A program made the translations under genes and the position numbers. Positions 1-8,510 of a DNA stretch of 46,261 nt are shown one piece after another. The notes under the pieces were generated by a model. That model was not told where the DNA came from. It saw nothing but the letters and a program-made list of their open reading frames with translations, and ran no database searches. The number at the start of each line of letters is the position of its first letter. Position 1 is the stretch's first letter. This DNA comes from GCA-001735895 sp964488685 (GTDB taxonomy: Bacteria; Pseudomonadota; Gammaproteobacteria; GCA-001735895): contig CAZAVY010000011.1 of NCBI GenBank assembly GCA_964488685.1, positions 1 through 46,261 on the forward strand, read 5' to 3'.

Positions 1-81
1 TTAGACGGTAGAATCGGCATGGATATCCGGTCAGGTACGGATCCTGGACTAATTAATATTACAGATTGTTGTTTGCGCCGG

Positions 82-660
82 CTATTCGAAAGCAATCGCG
101 GCATCGTGCATCCACAGCAGCAGGTAGTCGGCAAAGCTGCGCCGGATAATTACCTCAAACCCGGAACCATCCGCCAGCGGTGAAATCGTCATTCCGGCCC
201 TGGCGAGCCGGGTTTGCGCGCACTGCCCCGGCTTGAATTCGCGTGGATGCAAATCGAAGGGGCAATCGCTGGCAATCAGTGCCGCCGCATTTTTCCCGGT
301 TACGTGAACCATGGTCAATCCGCTGGAGGTATCGACCACCGAACAAAATACGCCATCGAGCGTGGCCAGAAATTTGGCTTTTAGCTCTCCCGCCTGCCCT
401 GTCGGGGTTACTGCCAGCCATTCGTCGGGACCCAGCCAGTAGATTCGATAATCTCCCGACTCGACAACCGTATTAGTCTCGGTCGGCGGTTCACATCCGA
501 TTACTTTCAATACGCCGGCCAGGAATTTAGTGTTATCAGTACGACCGCGCAAGTTGATGTAACCCATGAAGGGTTTTTCTTCGATGCGCGGCGCGCTTCC
601 CACGGGCTCGGAAAAACCGATCTGGATCAGCGGGCTCTGCTGTTGAAAAAGATCAGGCAT
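82..660 (-). CDS. soxG: Sarcosine oxidase, gamma subunit
   Basis: Gamma subunit of heterotetrameric sarcosine oxidase, which oxidatively demethylates sarcosine to glycine and passes the methyl carbon to tetrahydrofolate. About 192 aa, a usual length for SoxG, with a fold related to the GcvT/YgfZ aminomethyltransferases. It is last in the soxBDAG order. I prefer the ATG at 660 over the upstream ATG at 684: it follows a purine-rich GGAAGGGG box at normal spacing and overlaps the soxA stop by 8 bases, which suggests translational coupling. The upstream start would place the ribosome site inside the coding region. No catalytic residues can be assigned, because this subunit is mainly structural in the family. 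The call rests on sequence resemblance plus the intact operon. Confidence 0.93.
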   Translation of the reverse strand: MPDLFQQQSPLIQIGFSEPVGSAPRIEEKPFMGYINLRGRTDNTKFLAGVLKVIGCEPPTETNTVVESGDYRIYWLGPDEWLAVTPTGQAGELKAKFLATLDGVFCSVVDTSSGLTMVHVTGKNAAALIASDCPFDLHPREFKPGQCAQTRLARAGMTISPLADGSGFEVIIRRSFADYLLLWMHDAAIAFE

Positions 661-3600
661 TGGGCTTTTCCCCTTCCTTGTCATAGAACACCGGCCCGGT
701 GATCGTCGCCTTGATCACGCGACCGTTGGCCAGTGGTGCGTAAACGGTTTCACCCATGCGGTGATGGCCACCCTTGACCAGCGCCATCGCAATCGAATGA
801 CCACAGCAAGCACTGTAATAACTCGAGCTCACATGACCCACCATGGGTACCGGTATCGGAGCAGCCGGATCATTGACCAGCTGCGAGCCCTCCGGAATTA
901 CAGCTTTCGGATCCTCGGTCATCAAACCAACCAGTTGCTTGCGATCTTTGCGCACCGTATCCGGTCGACTCAACGACCGCTTACCAATGAAATCGTGCTT
1001 GGCTTTCGATATTGCCCAACCCAGGCCCAGGTCTTCCACAGTAACCGAGCCATCGGTGTCCTGACCGACAATGACGTATCCTTTTTCGGCACGCAGCACG
1101 TGCATGGCTTCGGTGCCATAAGGCGTAATATCAAATTGCGCACCTGCCTGCATCAATCGCTCCCACATGAAGCGTCCGTGATTGGCGGGCAGGTTGACCT
1201 CGTAGGCAAGCTCGCCGGAGAAGCTGATCCGGTTCACACGACATTCGACATCACCGATATTGCCGGTTCGGGACGCCATAAACGGGAACGCATGCGCCGA
1301 GAAATCGATGCCCTCGCACACGGCGGTGACCACATTGCGACTCTTCGGGCCGACCACGGCAGCGGTCGCCCAGTGATCGGTCACCGAAGTCAGGAACACT
1401 TCCATTTGCGGCCACTCGGTCTGCAACCAGCGCTCCATCCAGGTGAGAACTCCGGCAGCGCCTCCGGTGGTGGTATGCATGAAGAAATGATCCTCGGCGA
1501 GGCGAATTGTCACGCCATCATCCATCACCATGCCATCTTCACCGAGCATGAAACCATAGCGACCCTTGCCGATTTCAAGTTTTATCCAGTTGTTGGTGTA
1601 AATCATTTCCAGAAATTCGGCGGCGTCCTTGCCCCTGATTTCAATCTTGCCGAGGGTCGAGGCATCGAGAATACCGACACTTTCACGCACCGAGAGGCAT
1701 TCACGATTGACCGCAGCCTGCAGATCTTCGCCCGGCTTCGGATAATACCAGGGGCGCTTCCACTGCCCGACATCCTCGAATTCAGCGCCGTTTTCCTGGT
1801 GCCAGGCATGCATCGCGGTTTTGCGTACCGGATCAAACAGATGCTCACCGAGGTTTGGCCCGGCAAAGGCACCGAAACTGATCGGCGTGTAGTTGGGACG
1901 ATAGGTCGTGGTACCGGTTGCAGCGATGCTCTGGCCCAGGGTTTCGGCCAGGATTCCCATGCCGTTAATATTTCCCAGTTTTCCCTGATCGGTGCCGAAA
2001 CCCATCGCGGTATAACGTTTCACATGCTCGACCGACTCAAAACCTTCGCGAACCGCGAGCGCGATATCGGCCACGGCAACATCGTTTTGCAGGTCGACAA
2101 ATGCCTTCGGTCCTCGATCCGGGGTATAAGCTGACGGCGCATTCCACAACGGCAGGATAGCTTCGCTATCGATCTTGTCGGCAGTTGGGGCAAGCATGGC
2201 GCTATCATACCCAGAAGATGTGGCAGCGGCGTTTCCTGCCTCGGCGCCCTCCAGCAGGCACCCGACCAGATCGAGTCGGCCATTGGCGGCACCGGCCGAT
2301 ATCTGTGCCTGGATGGTCGAACCGGGTAAAAACATCGCGCCGGTTTCATCCCAGACCGGTCTGGCCCCGGATTGCGCGTTCAGGTGCACCACCGGACTCC
2401 AGCCACCGGACACCGCCAACAGATCACAGGCTAACGACTTGACGTTACCACTCACCGAGGAACCATCCGCAGATAGACGCATCACTTGCACCGAACGCAG
2501 GCGTTTGTGCCCCACGGTATCAACCACGACACTGCCATTCATGACCTGGATGCCGGCGCTGCGCACGGTATGGGCAAGCTCACTGGATGAGTCTCCTCGC
2601 ACATCGACCACGGCAACCACTTCGACATCGACCGCCTTCAAATCAAGCGCCGCCTGGTAGGCACTATCGTTATTGGTAAAAATAACCGCTCGCTTACCGG
2701 GTTTCACCGCGTAACGATTGGCATAGGTCGATACCGCGGAAGCCAGCATCACGCCCGGACGATCGTTATTGGCAAAGATCAATGGTCGCTCGGTGGCACC
2801 GGTTGCGAGCACTACCTGACGCGCCCTGACCTGCCATAGTTTCTCGCGTCCCCCGAGGCGATCGGGAATCGGCAAATGATCGCTGAGCCGCTGGTTGATG
2901 GTCAAGAAATTATAATCGTGATAACCGAACACGGTGCTTCGAGCTAACAAGATCACTTCCGGCATGTCCCGCAACTCGCTCACCGCGGCTTCGATCCACT
3001 GGCAGGCATCGATACCGTCGATCTGCGCCCTGCTGGCAAGGGTCAGTCCCCCCAACTCAGATTGTTCATCGGCAATAATAACGCGGGCGCCGGCACGACC
3101 GGCGGCCAGCGCCGCACTCAAGCCCGCAACACCGCCACCCACCACGAGCACGTCGCAATGCCGGTGGCTGTGCTGGTAACGATCCGGATCATTTTCGCGC
3201 GGCGTTTCGCCCAGGCCCGAGGCCTTGCGGATGAAATGCTCATACCTCAGCCACATCGACCGGGGCCACATGAAAGTTTTGTAGTAAAATCCCGCCGGCA
3301 TCAGGCGGCTGAATTTGCTATTGATCGATAGCAAATCGAATTCGAGACAAGGCCAGCAGTTAACACTGGAGGCATCGAGGTTGGCGTAGAGTTCGACCTG
3401 GGTACCACGGGCATTAGGAATCGTGCGGCTGCCCTTCTCGACCTGGAAGATCGCATTCGGCTCTTCCGAACCAGCGCTCATAACGCCCCGTGGGCGATGG
3501 TACTTCCAGCTGCGTCCCACCAGGTGCACGCCGTTGGCGAGCAGTGCCGAGCACAGGGTATCGCCGGCGAGGCCGGTATAAGGTTTACCGTTGAAGGTGA

Positions 3601-3661
3601 ACGCGATCTCCTGTCCGCGGTCGACGCGACCACCCTGGCCGGTTCTGAATGGCTGTGTCAT
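653..3661 (-). CDS. soxA: Sarcosine oxidase, alpha subunit
   Basis: Large subunit (1002 aa, normal for the family). The order of parts is: an N-terminal ferredoxin-like domain (about 20-110), a dinucleotide-binding domain starting at the glycine-rich VLVVGGGVAGLSAAL (about 171-185), and a C-terminal GcvT-like aminomethyltransferase domain from about residue 610 that in this family binds tetrahydrofolate and receives the methylene group. In characterised enzymes the alpha subunit binds NAD+ and shares the FMN site with beta. The start overlaps the soxD stop by 4 bases (ATGA), and the end overlaps soxG. No frameshift seen. Cytoplasmic. Identification is very secure from both domain order and operon context. 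Confidence 0.97.
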   Translation of the reverse strand: MTQPFRTGQGGRVDRGQEIAFTFNGKPYTGLAGDTLCSALLANGVHLVGRSWKYHRPRGVMSAGSEEPNAIFQVEKGSRTIPNARGTQVELYANLDASSVNCWPCLEFDLLSINSKFSRLMPAGFYYKTFMWPRSMWLRYEHFIRKASGLGETPRENDPDRYQHSHRHCDVLVVGGGVAGLSAALAAGRAGARVIIADEQSELGGLTLASRAQIDGIDACQWIEAAVSELRDMPEVILLARSTVFGYHDYNFLTINQRLSDHLPIPDRLGGREKLWQVRARQVVLATGATERPLIFANNDRPGVMLASAVSTYANRYAVKPGKRAVIFTNNDSAYQAALDLKAVDVEVVAVVDVRGDSSSELAHTVRSAGIQVMNGSVVVDTVGHKRLRSVQVMRLSADGSSVSGNVKSLACDLLAVSGGWSPVVHLNAQSGARPVWDETGAMFLPGSTIQAQISAGAANGRLDLVGCLLEGAEAGNAAATSSGYDSAMLAPTADKIDSEAILPLWNAPSAYTPDRGPKAFVDLQNDVAVADIALAVREGFESVEHVKRYTAMGFGTDQGKLGNINGMGILAETLGQSIAATGTTTYRPNYTPISFGAFAGPNLGEHLFDPVRKTAMHAWHQENGAEFEDVGQWKRPWYYPKPGEDLQAAVNRECLSVRESVGILDASTLGKIEIRGKDAAEFLEMIYTNNWIKLEIGKGRYGFMLGEDGMVMDDGVTIRLAEDHFFMHTTTGGAAGVLTWMERWLQTEWPQMEVFLTSVTDHWATAAVVGPKSRNVVTAVCEGIDFSAHAFPFMASRTGNIGDVECRVNRISFSGELAYEVNLPANHGRFMWERLMQAGAQFDITPYGTEAMHVLRAEKGYVIVGQDTDGSVTVEDLGLGWAISKAKHDFIGKRSLSRPDTVRKDRKQLVGLMTEDPKAVIPEGSQLVNDPAAPIPVPMVGHVSSSYYSACCGHSIAMALVKGGHHRMGETVYAPLANGRVIKATITGPVFYDKEGEKPNA

Positions 3662-3942
3662 TTGCCGGTCTCACCCGGAGGCTGTTCGCCAATCTTGTAG
3701 GTAGCGCTGATCCTGTAACTCACGGTATCGCGCTCGACGTTGAAATAGCGCCGGCAACCGGCCGCGTGCAGCCATTGTTCACGATGCTTGCCTTTCGGGT
3801 TTTTACGCATGAACAGGTAGTCGGCCCATTCCTCGTCGCTCAGTTTTTCAGGCGCGAGCGGTCGCGTGATATGCGCCTCGCCGGCACAGGTAAATTCGGT
3901 TTCGTCACGCACGCCACACCAGGGGCAATCAATTAATAACAT
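3658..3942 (-). CDS. soxD: Sarcosine oxidase, delta subunit
   Basis: Small 94-aa zinc-binding subunit of sarcosine oxidase. The N-terminus carries the family motif CPWCGVRDETEF followed by C-A-G-E-A. The body is rich in Tyr, Trp and His, and includes the Y-R-I-S-A-T-Y-K-I-G strand near the C-terminus. In known structures the cysteines and a histidine hold a structural zinc. It lies 34 bases after the soxB stop and overlaps the soxA start by ATGA, so all four sox genes appear co-transcribed in the order B-D-A-G. Confidence 0.94.
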   Translation of the reverse strand: MLLIDCPWCGVRDETEFTCAGEAHITRPLAPEKLSDEEWADYLFMRKNPKGKHREQWLHAAGCRRYFNVERDTVSYRISATYKIGEQPPGETGK

Positions 3943-3976
3943 GCCAGTGACCTGTCAACATAAGATTGATGAACCA

Positions 3977-5227
3977 CTAGTGCGCGACCCCGGCCGCGCC
4001 GTGTTCATCGATCAGAAAACCGGTAACGAATCGATCCAGCGCAAAGGCCCGATTGAGTTCATGTGGTTCGCCGGTGGCGAGGTTATGCGCAAACACCCAG
4101 CCGGATCCCGGGGTTGCCTTGAAGCCGCCGGTGCCCCAACCACAGTTAAAATAAAGCCCCGCGACCGGTGTATTGCCAATGATCGGACAGGCGTCAGGCG
4201 TGCTATCGACGATGCCCCCCCATTGGCGGTTCATGCGCACACGTCTGAAAATCGGGAACATTTCGCATATCGCCGCGACGGTATGTTCGATGGTCGGGAA
4301 ACTGCCGCGTTGACCGTAACCGGTGTAACTGTCGATACCGGCTCCGATAACAAGATCACCCTTGTCGGACTGGCTGATATACCCATGTACCGCGTTCGAC
4401 ATGATCACGGTATTGATGACCGGTTTAATCGGCTCCGATACCAGCGCCTGTAATGGATGGCTTTCGATCGGCATGCGAAACCCCGCCATATCGGCCAGCA
4501 CCGAACAGTGCCCGGCGACGACCACGCCGATCTTTTTCGCCTGGATTGCACCGCGGGTGGTTTCAACGCCGGTGACCGCGCCGTCTTGCTGCCGGATCGC
4601 GGTGACCTCACAGTTCTGGATGATATCGACACCGCGCATATCGGCGCCCCGGGCGAAACCCCAGGCTACGGCGTCGTGTCGCGCCACACCACCGCGCGGC
4701 TGGAAAGAGGCGCCCAGAATCGGGTAGCGGCAGCCCTGATCAATATTGATCTCGGGTATCGCACGCTTGATCTGTTGCGCCGTCACGACCTGGCCATCGA
4801 TGCCATTCAAGCGATTCGCGTTGACTCGGCGCTGAATATCGCGCATGTCCTGCTGGTTATGGCCGAGGTTATAGACCCCGCGCTGGCTGAACATGACGTT
4901 GTAATTTAAATCCTGGCTCAAGCCCTCCCACAACTTCATCGATTTCTCGTAGAGTTGCGCCGATTCGTCCCACAGATAATTAGAACGTACGATAGTCGTG
5001 TTGCGCCCGGTATTACCGCCGCCGATCCAGCCTTTTTCGAGCACCGCGATATTCGTCATGCCGTGCTCTTTGGCCAAGTAATACGCGGTTGCAAGGCCAT
5101 GGCCACCGCCACCGATGATTAACGCATCGTATTCTTTTTTGGGCTCGGGGCTGCGCCAGGCGGCCGACCAGTTTTCGTGGTAGCTGATCGCGTTTCGCAG
5201 CAGTGAGAAAATCGAGTATTTGCTCAT
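3977..5227 (-). CDS. soxB: Sarcosine oxidase, beta subunit
   Basis: Catalytic flavoprotein subunit (about 416 aa) of the D-amino-acid-oxidase/DAO fold. The FAD-binding motif LIIGGGGHGLATAYYL lies near residue 40. The sequence ARHDAVAWGFARGAD (about 184-198) matches the region that carries the histidine covalently bound to FMN in characterised heterotetrameric enzymes. The oxidation half-reaction turns sarcosine into an imine/methylene intermediate handed to the alpha subunit. I chose the second ATG (5227) because family members begin with M-S-x-Y-S; the ATG six bases upstream (5233) is equally possible. First gene of soxBDAG, divergent from the sulfhydrylase at 5449. Confidence 0.95.
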   Translation of the reverse strand: MSKYSIFSLLRNAISYHENWSAAWRSPEPKKEYDALIIGGGGHGLATAYYLAKEHGMTNIAVLEKGWIGGGNTGRNTTIVRSNYLWDESAQLYEKSMKLWEGLSQDLNYNVMFSQRGVYNLGHNQQDMRDIQRRVNANRLNGIDGQVVTAQQIKRAIPEINIDQGCRYPILGASFQPRGGVARHDAVAWGFARGADMRGVDIIQNCEVTAIRQQDGAVTGVETTRGAIQAKKIGVVVAGHCSVLADMAGFRMPIESHPLQALVSEPIKPVINTVIMSNAVHGYISQSDKGDLVIGAGIDSYTGYGQRGSFPTIEHTVAAICEMFPIFRRVRMNRQWGGIVDSTPDACPIIGNTPVAGLYFNCGWGTGGFKATPGSGWVFAHNLATGEPHELNRAFALDRFVTGFLIDEHGAAGVAH

Positions 5228-5448
5228 GGCCATGCCGGATTTTTAAGGCGCGTAGCATACCAAGCCCGCAATGCCCGGGCAAAGCGAAAAGCATCTCCAG
5301 ATCAAAGCGGAGTCGGCTCAGGCTATATCGATGCCGCATCCAGTGCAGGAAACGTGATCGGGTCAATCCTTGCTTGCGGACAGCCGGAACATGGGTTTAA
5401 ATTGCCGCGGCCAGGATAAAATCACAACAACCCAGACAGGAGAAATGA

Positions 5449-6720
5449 ATGGAAATCGAAACCAAAGCAGTGCACTCGGGTTATAGCCCCGACCCCACCA
5501 CCAACGCCGTCGCGGTTCCAATTTACCAGACCACGGCATACGCATTTGACAACACCCAGCATGGCGCGGACCTATTCAATCTCACGGTGCTGGGCAACAT
5601 TTATACCCGCATCATGAACCCGACTAACGATGTACTGGAACAACGCGTCGCCGATATGGAAGCCGGGGTTGCGGGGCTGGTACTGGCTTCGGGTCAAGCA
5701 GCAACAACCTATTCCATTCAAACCATCGCCGAGGCAGGTGATAACTTTATCAGCATGTCTACCTTATACGGCGGCACCTACAACCTGTTCGCGCATACCT
5801 TTCCGCAAATGGGTATCGAAGCCCGCTTTGTCGATCCGGAAAATCTGGATTCGATGACGGCACTGATCGATGACAAAACCAAGGCGGTGTACTGTGAATC
5901 GCTGGGTAATCCTGCCGGAAATATCCTCGATATCGAAAAGGTTGTTGAAATAGCGCATGCGCACGGTATTCCGGTGATTGTCGACAACACCGTGCCGTCA
6001 CCCTATCTATGCCGGCCGATCGAATATGGCGCCGATATCGTGGTGCACTCATTGACCAAGTACATCGGTGGCCACGGCACCATCATCGGCGGCATCATTG
6101 TCGATTCCAATAATTTCGACTGGGTTGCCAATAAGAAACGCTTCAGGCGTTTGAACGAGCCCGACGTATCCTACCATGGCGTGGTCTATACCGAGACCGG
6201 ACTGCCGCCCTACATCCTGCGGGCACGAGTGGTTCCGTTGCGCAACATGGGTGCGGCGCTGGCGCCGATGAATACTTTTCTGGCGCTACAAGGTCTCGAA
6301 ACCCTACCCCTGCGCATGGATAGAATTTGTGAAAATACGCTCACGGTAGCGCAGCATCTCGAAGGCAAATCCGAAATCGAATGGGTACGCTATGCCGGAT
6401 TGGAGAGCAGCCCGCACAAAGCGCTTGCCGACAAGTACCTGGGCGGGAAAGCATCCGGAATTTTATCGTTTGGTCTCAAGGGCGGTATCGAAGCCGGCAC
6501 CCGATTTATCGATGCGCTTCAGCTTATCACCCGGCTGGTCAATATTGGCGACGCCAAATCGCTGGCCTGCCATCCGGCTTCGACCACGCACCGCCAATTG
6601 GCGGACGAGGAACTTGCGGCATCGGGCGTGACCCCCGATCTGGTGCGCCTGTCGATCGGCATCGAGAACGTGAAAGATATCATTGCCGACATCGATCAGG
6701 CACTCGACGCCGCGAAGTAG
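5449..6720 (+). CDS. metY: O-acetyl-/O-succinylhomoserine sulfhydrylase (MetY/Cys-Met metabolism PLP enzyme)
   Basis: PLP-dependent enzyme of the Cys/Met metabolism family, 423 aa. The Schiff-base lysine is in HSLTKYIGGHG (K204). Other family signatures are YTRIMNPTNDVLE, SGQAATTYSI and the C-terminal SLACHPASTTHRQL, typical of MetY-like sulfhydrylases that add sulfide or methanethiol to an activated homoserine. A strong AGGAGA box precedes the ATG. The gene faces away from soxB, so the region 5234-5448 should hold both promoters, and it converges on etfA. Exact substrate cannot be read from sequence; a methionine gamma-lyase-like activity is the main alternative. Its place among methyl-glycine genes hints at a methyl or homocysteine link, but this is inference. 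Confidence 0.88.
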   Translation: MEIETKAVHSGYSPDPTTNAVAVPIYQTTAYAFDNTQHGADLFNLTVLGNIYTRIMNPTNDVLEQRVADMEAGVAGLVLASGQAATTYSIQTIAEAGDNFISMSTLYGGTYNLFAHTFPQMGIEARFVDPENLDSMTALIDDKTKAVYCESLGNPAGNILDIEKVVEIAHAHGIPVIVDNTVPSPYLCRPIEYGADIVVHSLTKYIGGHGTIIGGIIVDSNNFDWVANKKRFRRLNEPDVSYHGVVYTETGLPPYILRARVVPLRNMGAALAPMNTFLALQGLETLPLRMDRICENTLTVAQHLEGKSEIEWVRYAGLESSPHKALADKYLGGKASGILSFGLKGGIEAGTRFIDALQLITRLVNIGDAKSLACHPASTTHRQLADEELAASGVTPDLVRLSIGIENVKDIIADIDQALDAAK

Positions 6721-6813
6721 CCATCGACAGTGTCATCCCCGCGCAAGAGGCTGTGTAAAAACTCCCCAGGGTATGCACCCGGCGGGTTTTGTATCTGCTG
6801 GAAGTGATTTCTG

Positions 6814-7758
6814 TTAAAGCGCGGCATCGAGTTCGGGTACCGCTTTGAACAGATCCGCTACCAGGCCATAATCAGCAACCTGGAAAATGGGTGCTTCGCT
6901 ATCGTTGTTGATCGCAACAATCACCTTGCTTTCTTTCATGCCGGCTAGATGCTGGATGGCGCCGGAGATACCAACCGCGATGTACAGATCGGGCGCAATA
7001 ACCTTGCCGGTCTGTCCTACCTGGAACTCGTTAGGCACGAAACCCGAATCGACCGCGGCGCGTGATGCGCCGATCGCCGCGCCGAGCTTGTCGGCTAACG
7101 AATGCAACATGGCAAAATTGTCACCGGACTGCATGCCGCGACCACCGGAGACCACGATCCTGGCCGTGGCCAGGTCAACCTGGTCGTCGTTGGAAACAGC
7201 CTGCGATACCCAGCTGGAAAGACCGGCATCGCCACCACCGCTGATCGACTCGACACTGGCAGCACCCCCTTCGGTGGCAGCCGCTTCGAAATTGATCGTG
7301 CGCACGGTGATAAACTTGATCGAATCCGAAGACTGCACCGTGGCGAGTGCGTTACCGGCATAAATCGGGCGCACAAATGTATCCTCTGATTTGACACTAA
7401 CGATATCGGAAATCTGGGCGACGTCGAGTAACGCCGCTGCGCGCGGCATCACGTTTTTACCGAAGGTGGTCGCGGCAGCGAGGACATGGCTGTAATTGCT
7501 TGCGACTCCGACAATTAGTGTCGCCAGGTTTTCAGCCAGATGATGTCCAAAACTTGCATCATCCGCGAACTTTACACTGGATACACCCGCGATTTTAGCA
7601 GCGGCTTCAACGACCGTACTACAATTCTCGCCCGCCACCAGCAAATCGATATCACCCTCAATCTGTTGTGCAGCAGTGACAGCGTTCAGAGTCGCGATGG
7701 CGACTTCGTTATTGTCGTGTTCTACGAGTACCAGATTTTTCTTGGCTAAATTACTCAT
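6814..7758 (-). CDS. etfA: Electron transfer flavoprotein, alpha subunit
   Basis: FAD-binding ETF alpha subunit, 314 aa (usual size). The C-terminal FAD domain is clear: VVSGGRGMQSGDN, AAVDSGFVPNEFQVGQTGK, then AVGISGAIQHLAGM and VAINNDSEAPIFQVADYG, the classic alpha-subunit signature near the C-terminus. ETF accepts electrons from flavin dehydrogenases and feeds them to ETF:ubiquinone oxidoreductase. It starts two bases after etfB ends, and the preceding gene is a dimethylglycine-type dehydrogenase. This ETF is therefore probably the dedicated acceptor for that enzyme rather than, or besides, the general fatty-acid ETF. Confidence 0.96.
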   Translation of the reverse strand: MSNLAKKNLVLVEHDNNEVAIATLNAVTAAQQIEGDIDLLVAGENCSTVVEAAAKIAGVSSVKFADDASFGHHLAENLATLIVGVASNYSHVLAAATTFGKNVMPRAAALLDVAQISDIVSVKSEDTFVRPIYAGNALATVQSSDSIKFITVRTINFEAAATEGGAASVESISGGGDAGLSSWVSQAVSNDDQVDLATARIVVSGGRGMQSGDNFAMLHSLADKLGAAIGASRAAVDSGFVPNEFQVGQTGKVIAPDLYIAVGISGAIQHLAGMKESKVIVAINNDSEAPIFQVADYGLVADLFKAVPELDAAL

Positions 7759-7760
7759 GG

Positions 7761-8510
7761 CTATATCACCTTCGCTTCATTACGCAGCTTATCCACCAGT
7801 TCGCCGACGCTGCTGACGATTACGCCGGCGGCACGAGCTTCGGGTTCTTCAACCTGCAACGTGGTCAGGCGATTAGCCGTATCCAGCCCCATGCTATCGA
7901 GCTCGATCTTGTCCATCGGCTTACGCTTGGCTTTCATGACATCGGGCAGCTTGACGTAACGCGGCTCATTGAGCCGGAGATCGACACTGACCACGGCCGG
8001 CATCTTGACGGTAATGGTCTCGAGTCCCGCATCGACTTCACGTGTGGTTGTCGCGCTATCGCCTTCAATCTTAAGCTCTGATATAAACGTGCTTTGCGAC
8101 CAGCCCAGCAACGCCGACAGCATTTGCGCGGTCTGATTGGAATCGTCATCGATAGCCTGCTTGCCGGCTAAAACCAGCCCGGGGCCTTCCTGGTCAACGA
8201 TCGATTTCAGCACCTTGGCGATTGCCAGTGGTTCCAGCGATTCATCGGTAACTACCTGGATCGCCCGATCCGCACCCATGGCCAGGCCATGGCGCAGGGT
8301 TTCATCAGTCTTACCGCCGCCGACCGAAACTACAATAATTTCTTGCGCGGTGCCGGCTTCACGCAAACGCAGGGCTTCTTCGAGCGCATTTTCATCAAAC
8401 GGGTTCATGGTCATCTTGGCGTTCGTCAGATCGACTCCTGAGCCGTCCGCTTTTACGCGAGCCTTGACCTGGGGATCAAGTACGCGTTTCACACATACCA
8501 GTATCTTCAT
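7761..8510 (-). CDS. etfB: Electron transfer flavoprotein, beta subunit
   Basis: ETF beta subunit, 249 aa, starting MKILVCVKRVLDP. It shows the typical N-terminal adenine-nucleotide-binding Rossmann-like fold with MNPFDENALEEALRL and the signature region LAGKQAIDDDSNQTAQMLSA. It forms the heterodimer with EtfA. The start overlaps the stop of the upstream dehydrogenase by ATG/TGA-type coupling (8510), so the three genes form one transcript: dehydrogenase, etfB, etfA. Confidence 0.96.
   Translation of the reverse strand: MKILVCVKRVLDPQVKARVKADGSGVDLTNAKMTMNPFDENALEEALRLREAGTAQEIIVVSVGGGKTDETLRHGLAMGADRAIQVVTDESLEPLAIAKVLKSIVDQEGPGLVLAGKQAIDDDSNQTAQMLSALLGWSQSTFISELKIEGDSATTTREVDAGLETITVKMPAVVSVDLRLNEPRYVKLPDVMKAKRKPMDKIELDSMGLDTANRLTTLQVEEPEARAAGVIVSSVGELVDKLRNEAKVI

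Noticed and set aside
761..2134. Long plus-strand open frame of about 457 codons
   Set aside because: Lies fully antisense to soxA, which has clear domains; composition (His/Arg-rich) is typical of a shadow frame.
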